Shown: piece by piece, positions 58,895 to 64,000 of the stretch | Numbering within the stretch: position 1 is the first letter of the stretch | How the letters are laid out: every line of letters begins with the position of its first letter | Origin: Datisca glomerata | Taxonomy: Eukaryota; Streptophyta; Magnoliopsida; Cucurbitales; Datiscaceae | NCBI GenBank assembly: GCA_003255025.1 | Contig: QANY01004135.1 | Coordinates: forward strand, 124,001-188,000 | Reading direction: 5' to 3' | DNA length: 64,000 nt | The notes under the pieces: model-generated | Seen by the model: only the letters and a program-made list of their open reading frames with translations | Databases searched by the model: none | Told to the model about the DNA's origin: nothing | Position numbers and translations under genes: made by a program

Positions 58895-59030
58895 ACTAAA
58901 CCAAATTCCCTCTTGAGCCTCTCCCTCAACTACATCTCTCGCTCTGACTCCATCTCTCTCTCTCTGACTCCATCTCTCTCTCTCTCTCTCGACCTCTCTC
59001 TCGACATCATCGTCATCTCACTCTCGCTTA
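58895..59030. repeat. CT-rich low-complexity tract
   Basis: ctctctctctctgactc repeats. This looks like a pyrimidine-rich 5' UTR microsatellite and produces meaningless Ser/Leu-rich ORFs. Confidence 0.8.
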
Positions 59031-61343
59031 GTGTCATCGCTCACTCGGCCTCCCTTTGTTGCTCCCCATCTCTTTCCATCTTTGTCTTCTTCGATATGGT
59101 CTTGGTGACAACAATTATGTTTTATAGATGAAGTTTTGTTGCTCAGTTTTGTAGATGTAGTTTTGTTGCTCGATTTGGTTGTAGATCTGTATTTTGTTTC
59201 AGATCTGATTTTAGATTTGAGATTGATTTTTAGAGATTTGATTTTCAAGAGGCAAAAAACCCTTCCCCGTTTCCAACTCAATGTTTTAGTATTTTCTATC
59301 ATTCCCAAGTAAAGTTTTTATCAAAGTTTTGGTATTTTCTCTTATAGGTTTCTCAGATTTTGTTTTTATCCTTGGATTATATATAAGATTTGTGTTTTGT
59401 GTTTATTTTTTGTTGTTTTTAAGCACCAAAAAATATTTTTCTGAACGCAAAGGAGAAGATTTACCACTATCCAGTTTAGGAGGTAGTGGTTGAGAGAAGG
59501 CGACACCCAGATTTATTAGAGCTTCAATTTCAATCCCCAACACCCAGATCTGTTTCGTTTGAGAAAGGTAAGCATCCATCTCTCTCCTTAATTTATTTTC
59601 TTTATCCGAGCTTCAGTCAATCATTCACCTTGTTAGCTCTTATCTATGGTGAATGGTAGGAATTACTATTTTGAACGCTTGCAAAGTTCTTGTGATTTAT
59701 TTTGCAATCTTTTGGCATAAATGTTTGAGCTCTACTTTCTTGCTTGTGCTGGTTATCAAGTCGCTCATTTCACTTGTCAGAGGCCTCTACTTGGAGATTT
59801 CACTAATATTAACCTTTCCTTTTTTAAGTTTTATGTATGTTATTTATTTTGGATGGCATTAACAATAATAAGATCTAGTGTTTCTTTTCTTTTACGTGAT
59901 GAGATCTTTGAAATCATTTGCTGATATTAGATTAAATTAATTCACTTTCTCCTGACTTTCATACATATTAAATAGAATGGATAAGAGATTATGTTTTTTT
60001 TATTGTTCTTATTATAGGGTTTGTCTAACACAATGCGAAGAAACTAGATGCATAAGGTAGATATGCTTTCCTAATTGCATATTCCCATAAGATGGTGTAT
60101 TAAGTAAAAGTCCATGGTATATGTAGGAACCTCTATAGTTGAGGTGGAAGCAATGGGATTGTCAAAGTGTCAAAGAACACACATGCTGAATCGGAGATCT
60201 TTTTGTTATTTATTATCTAAAAAAGTAAGATAAAAAGAAATTTTTATTTATAAGTCTATGTTTATCTAGAGTTGAAAACATAGTTTGAGATCGTGAACTG
60301 CAGAGTTGATTTTTCATATAGTTATAGTGCCGATAGTATTTACTACAAATTTCAGAGTTGTATGTTACATGCTTTATTTGAAACATTACAAGATACCTCT
60401 AGGACACAAATATTAACATGTATAGCTACGAAAATTAAAAAAAAAAACTTTCAAACTTGTACTTGACCAGCAATTGACCTTCTAAAACCTGTTAAATTCT
60501 AAGATTATCAAGATTTAGACATCAATTTCGTTGATTCACAAAGAATACCGAAAATTGGAATAAAAGGGGAAAAAGTTTTCTCATCAATATTAAAACTGTC
60601 TCAAACGACCAAATAAAAATGAATTTATACTGTTCTGAAAACCCTAAAATTAACAAAGATAGAAAATTATGAAAAAACTCAAAATTGCGAAGAAAATAAT
60701 TTTCAGACCTCCGAAAGTACTTAAAACAGTGTTTTAGGGCCCAAAATTGATCAAATATATAGATCTCTGAATAAATTTTGATTTGATATCTTACGGGCCA
60801 CGTGGTTCAACCCGAACCAATAGTTACACCCTCCGAAAATTGGCATGCACGTGTCATGATCTATTTGTTCAAGAAATTCCAAAGTTGTATGGTCCGCATC
60901 AAAATTGCTCAAAGAATATTGTATGAAATCGAAGATATGCAATTATATGGAATGCTCACAATAAATCTACAATTGTCTTAATTTCTAGCTTATAATAAAT
61001 TTGAGGAAGTGATCTTAGCATTTCACTTTATTTCAATGAGTCTTTGCAGTGTACGTGGTTTCTTTGAGCGTCGTTTAGGGAGAACAGTGTGCACTTTGCT
61101 AAATCAGTGATTGGAGCTTGCATATAAGAATTATTATCAGCTATTATTATCATGTCAGTTATAGTGTTGATTTAATTATTAATTGTTGTTTTCCATTTTT
61201 ATCATGTGTGAGTTGTGGTGGAAAAAAACTGATTCTCACGTGAGTGATTAAGTCTATATATTTACTTAGGATGTGGATTTGTATTCCAATATCTGGTTTG
61301 TGATTTGGTTGTCTACAATGACTTGCTTTCACGATCAATATAG

Positions 61344-61415
61344 GTTTTGGATGCAACAAATAATGAAGCTTGGGGTCCTCATGGTACCGCAATGGCAAAG
61401 ATAGCAAAGGCTACC
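61344..61415 (+). pseudogene. Captured epsin (ENTH domain) exon
   Basis: After a splice acceptor (gatcaatatag, AG at 61342-61343) the sequence encodes VLDATNNEAWGPHGTAMAKI then AKAT. This closely matches the ENTH-domain segment [28 protein letters not shown] of plant epsins, which bind phosphoinositides and help clathrin vesicle formation. Only this exon is recognised. Subterminal transposon repeats resume right after 61415. The region 59440-59570 (gagaaag|gtaagc donor) could be a captured 5' UTR of the same gene (inference). Confidence 0.65.
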
Positions 61416-61499
61416 ATTACAGTTTTTTATAACAAACGCTGTCATGGGAAGGTATTTGAAAAAATGTCATGGAAAGGCATAAAAAATGTCATGGAAGGC

Positions 61500-61900
61500 A
61501 TATGACAGTTTTTTTAAATTGACCTTTTAGTGATGGAGATTCCCTGTCATTAATGGGTATTTATGTCGGGAAATCCTCGTCATTAAATATTTTTTTGATG
61601 TCTTTAATGGAGGAGATTCTCTGTCATTAATGGGTATTTATGACGAAGAGTCCTCTTCATTAAATGTATTTTAGTGATGAAAATTCTCTGTCATTAATGG
61701 GTATTTATAACGAGGAATCCTCGTCATTAAATGTGTTTTTGTTGACATTTTTAATGAATGGGAAATCTCCATCATTAAAGGTATTTTTCCATCATGGAAA
61801 GTGTCTATATTATGGTTTGTGTAGAAATTAATTAAGATGACAGGTTGAAAGATGACAGTGGCATCCCCTCATTAGAAGATTTTAATGACGCTTTTCCACC
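61500..61900. repeat. Subterminal CACTA-type repeats
   Basis: The unit ctgtcattaatgggtattta, then tgacgaggaatcctcgtcattaaatg recurs about four times. Each unit holds a small palindrome (gacgaggattcctcgtc type), as usual for transposase-binding subterminal repeats. Confidence 0.8.
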
Positions 61901-61920
61901 GTCATTAAAACTATTATATT

Positions 61921-62480
61921 TCGATGCGCTAACGATGATAAAGAAGTCCGTTAACTTAGCCTTTTAGCCTTTTATCTTATAGTAACTTCTAATGGTAGAA
62001 TGTCTTTAAGTACTTCTTTATTCCACATAATCATTATATTAAGATATCAGTTTTTACAAGATCAGTTTCCTTTTTTCCTAACTTTTTAATAAGGGTGGAA
62101 ATGGACAAAATATTAGCTATCGCCTCATTATAAATATGCTCTATTTAATAAAATTACACTAAAATAAGCCTATGTGTACAAAGGCTTTATATGTTGAGCC
62201 AAACATTAGAAGGTTTACAAACAAATCTAGGCTATATGCCTCTATTAATGCACAAACATCAAAGTTATCTTAGACACTTCTATAGGATGCACCCAGATTA
62301 TCATCCTCAAAAGTCAAATCCTCTTTTGCTTAAAAAACTGTAGGCAAAGTGAATACCATATTAGTTCATAATGGTTCAGGAAATCCCTCACCATTGATAA
62401 ACACTGGTTGTTTACCTTTTTGATAGTTTATGCTTCTTCAGTGGTGAATCCTATATTCCTATATTTTTTTACCAACGATT
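61921..62480. other. No recognised gene
   Basis: AT-rich; no continuation of the copia element is evident here. Confidence 0.4.
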
Positions 62481-64000
62481 TCACCTTCTTCAGATCACGA
62501 TCTTCTTTCATCCTTCAAACCTAAGATTTTGTTTAGTTCCAGTGAAGAGTTTCGGGCATTCTTGGCCGTCATAGTTCCTCTTTTTGTAAGCTCCAAACCT
62601 TCTATGTTCTCTCCTTTTTTAATTCTAATAAGGAAAGGTTCATACCTTGGGCGGCCTTTCTTTGAATCAACCAAGACTTGCCAGTTGTTTAGTTCTACTG
62701 TAGATGGTTTGATTGTTTTTGCTTGTCTGACCTCAACCATCTCCCTGGCTGGAACTTCAGCCATTTGTGTAGTAAATTCCTTTGGGACCATAATAGTAAA
62801 TTTTTGGCTCCTTTAATGGATAAGAGCTTTGATAATAACCTTGATAAGGCCTTCTATATGAAAGTTTTTAGGTTTTTGAGAGAAATCTTGTTTCGATCCA
62901 ACCATCTTTTCAACCACAACCTCTTTTAGAGCAATTTAATTTACTTCTCTCATTGGCTCTTTCACTATACTTTCTTTTCAAATCTTTAGTGTAAAGCCAA
63001 CTTTGGCATCTCTGTTATCTTGCATATTTCTAAGCATTCTTGGGCATATTTATGAAAAGCCTTCTATAAATTTTAAGCTCTAGCTTGGGTTTTGAAAATA
63101 TGAAGATGAGGCCGCTACACTAGCTTTCATTTGAGCCAATATTGCAATGGCTTTAACATGTGCATTATTAACTATCACTCTTTTTCTTTTGACTAAGAAA
63201 ACTCTTGGGATCCTTCATGGATCTCCTCTGGTGATTAATCTTCCTCAAAATTTCCACACTGACTTCTTGCTTAGCAAGGAAATTTTTTTCACCAGTTTCC
63301 ATTTACCTCTTTTCTCCTCTCCAAGAACTTGAATCTTCCCCTTTTCAATTGTTCTTGTATGATATTTTAAAATACAACAGAACTATTAGATTGGTGGCTC
63401 CATGCGATATGCCATTGATAAAATGTTTCACAATTTATTTCATCAATAGAAGGAATTTTATGCCCCTTTTGTAATTTAACTACTTGAGCATTTTACAAAT
63501 GATAAAAAATTTCATTAGCCATATATATCAAAAGATATTTTTGAATGTTAACTTGGTCTTTTCCATTTACAGCCTTTTTTCTGGCCTAATCCAGCGGTAG
63601 TTTCATTCTCTATTGAAGTATCATAAGAAAAAGATTCATGCCCTATAAGTTCAGCATTATATTCTAGATTTGAACTTCTATAGTAAGATCTAAATGATTT
63701 TGTGATCCTCTTTAAGGAGTGATTACCTTATGTATTAAACACAAGTCCCTAAACTCTAGCATCAAATTTTTCCTAAGCCCAAATTCTAGCCGATTCTGGG
63801 TTATCTTTACAAATTTTCTTTCTGACAAGGTGACTTTGCATTTATTTCTAGCCCTTTTGAATCTAAAAATAATTGTTTTATATTTTCATTTGATCTTTGG
63901 ATTATCCTTACAAGATCATCCATGATTATTTCAGGTTCAGTTCGAAAGAACATAGCATGAAGTAATTCGTTCAATCTTTTGAAGGTATGTTGACATACCA
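62480..64000 (-). pseudogene. Unidentified degraded coding-like region
   Basis: On minus the longest frame (62791-62495, 98 residues) reads MVPKEFTTQMAEVPAREMVE, then ELNNWQVLVDSKKGRPRYEP. Upstream (63650-63100) similar basic/acidic sequence appears in pieces with stops (KSFRSYYRSSNLEYNAELIG, VIVNNAHVKAIAILAQMKAS). The composition resembles retroelement gag or a leader protein, but I recognise no domain. The DNA is unusually even in codon-like periodicity for non-coding DNA here, so an old protein gene is plausible. Confidence 0.3.

Larger units (their letters stand above)
58632..61920. mobile_element. CACTA (En/Spm)-like element, one terminus visible
   Basis: CACTACTACAAAATTGG at 58632 is the typical plant CACTA end, lying within copia RNase H. 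Downstream subterminal-type repeats (ttaatgacg..., tgacaggt) occur near 58660-58800 and densely at 61415-61900. I did not find the matching ttttgtagtagtg at the right, so the right end is decayed, or lies elsewhere. No transposase is visible; captured host sequence fills the interior. Confidence 0.65.

Noticed and set aside
58895..59131. 72-residue plus ORF rich in Ser/Leu
   Set aside because: It is a translation of a CT microsatellite; the exon-like evidence in this element lies elsewhere (61344-61415).
1..64000. tRNA or rRNA genes
   Set aside because: No convincing cloverleaf with B-box (ggttcgaatcc-type) or rRNA core sequence was noticed on reading either strand; a tRNAscan-SE run would settle it.

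Overview
The window reads as nuclear DNA of a flowering plant, most likely a eudicot. It is AT-rich and packed with LTR retrotransposons of recognisable plant lineages: Ty3/gypsy Athila, Tat and a Del/Tekay-like type, plus Ty1/copia. It also carries plant DNA transposon remnants (CACTA end, plant mobile domain gene, foldback). One plant gene looks intact, and its exons can be placed: a LAZY1-type IGT-family gravitropism gene at 29164-30863. I see no bacterial, CRISPR, rRNA or convincing tRNA features.

Layout. 1-6126: a gag-only gypsy element on the minus strand with 2.56-kb LTRs; its 3' LTR runs off the left edge. It appears inserted into an Athila element on the plus strand, whose pol (6127-9130) and 3' LTR (10471-11688) follow. 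11689-14688: old repeat debris with short tandem repeats and an LTR-like remnant. 14689-25060: a complete but decayed Tat element with both LTRs, a TGTAC target duplication, gag, protease, RT, RNase H, archaeal-type RNase H, integrase, a 58-bp tandem array and an antisense multi-exon coiled-coil ORF. 25061-29160: mostly unrecognised DNA leading into the LAZY1 promoter.

29164-30863: LAZY1, five exons giving 351 residues, with a 6-nt first coding exon and a 20-nt last coding exon. 31445-34299: a large foldback element made largely of 43-bp tandem repeats that change strand near 33503. 34300-44660: a transposon-type gene region. It holds a broken plant mobile domain (PMD) gene on plus, with a duplicated intron and a Tat fragment inside, and a multi-exon gene on minus of the kind often linked to Ulp1-like proteases. 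44661-52500: sparse DNA with a copia integrase fragment (minus) and an LTR with its leader. 53740-54000: a frameshifted fragment resembling a chloroplast PsbP-domain protein. 54249-58631: a copia element with 5' LTR, gag, protease, integrase, RT and RNase H, cut off exactly at a CACTA terminus (58632). The CACTA-like region carries subterminal repeats and one spliced exon of an epsin/ENTH gene. 62480-64000: an unidentified degraded coding-like stretch.

Apart from LAZY1, nearly every coding region carries stops or frameshifts, so the retroelements and captured genes are probably inactive. The most unusual items are the strand-switching foldback array, the in-frame 87-bp LAZY1 intron built next to a 35-bp tandem duplication, the epsin exon inside CACTA-like sequence, the duplicated PMD intron, and the spliced antisense ORF of the Tat element. 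All family assignments are from memory of conserved motifs; no database search was run.
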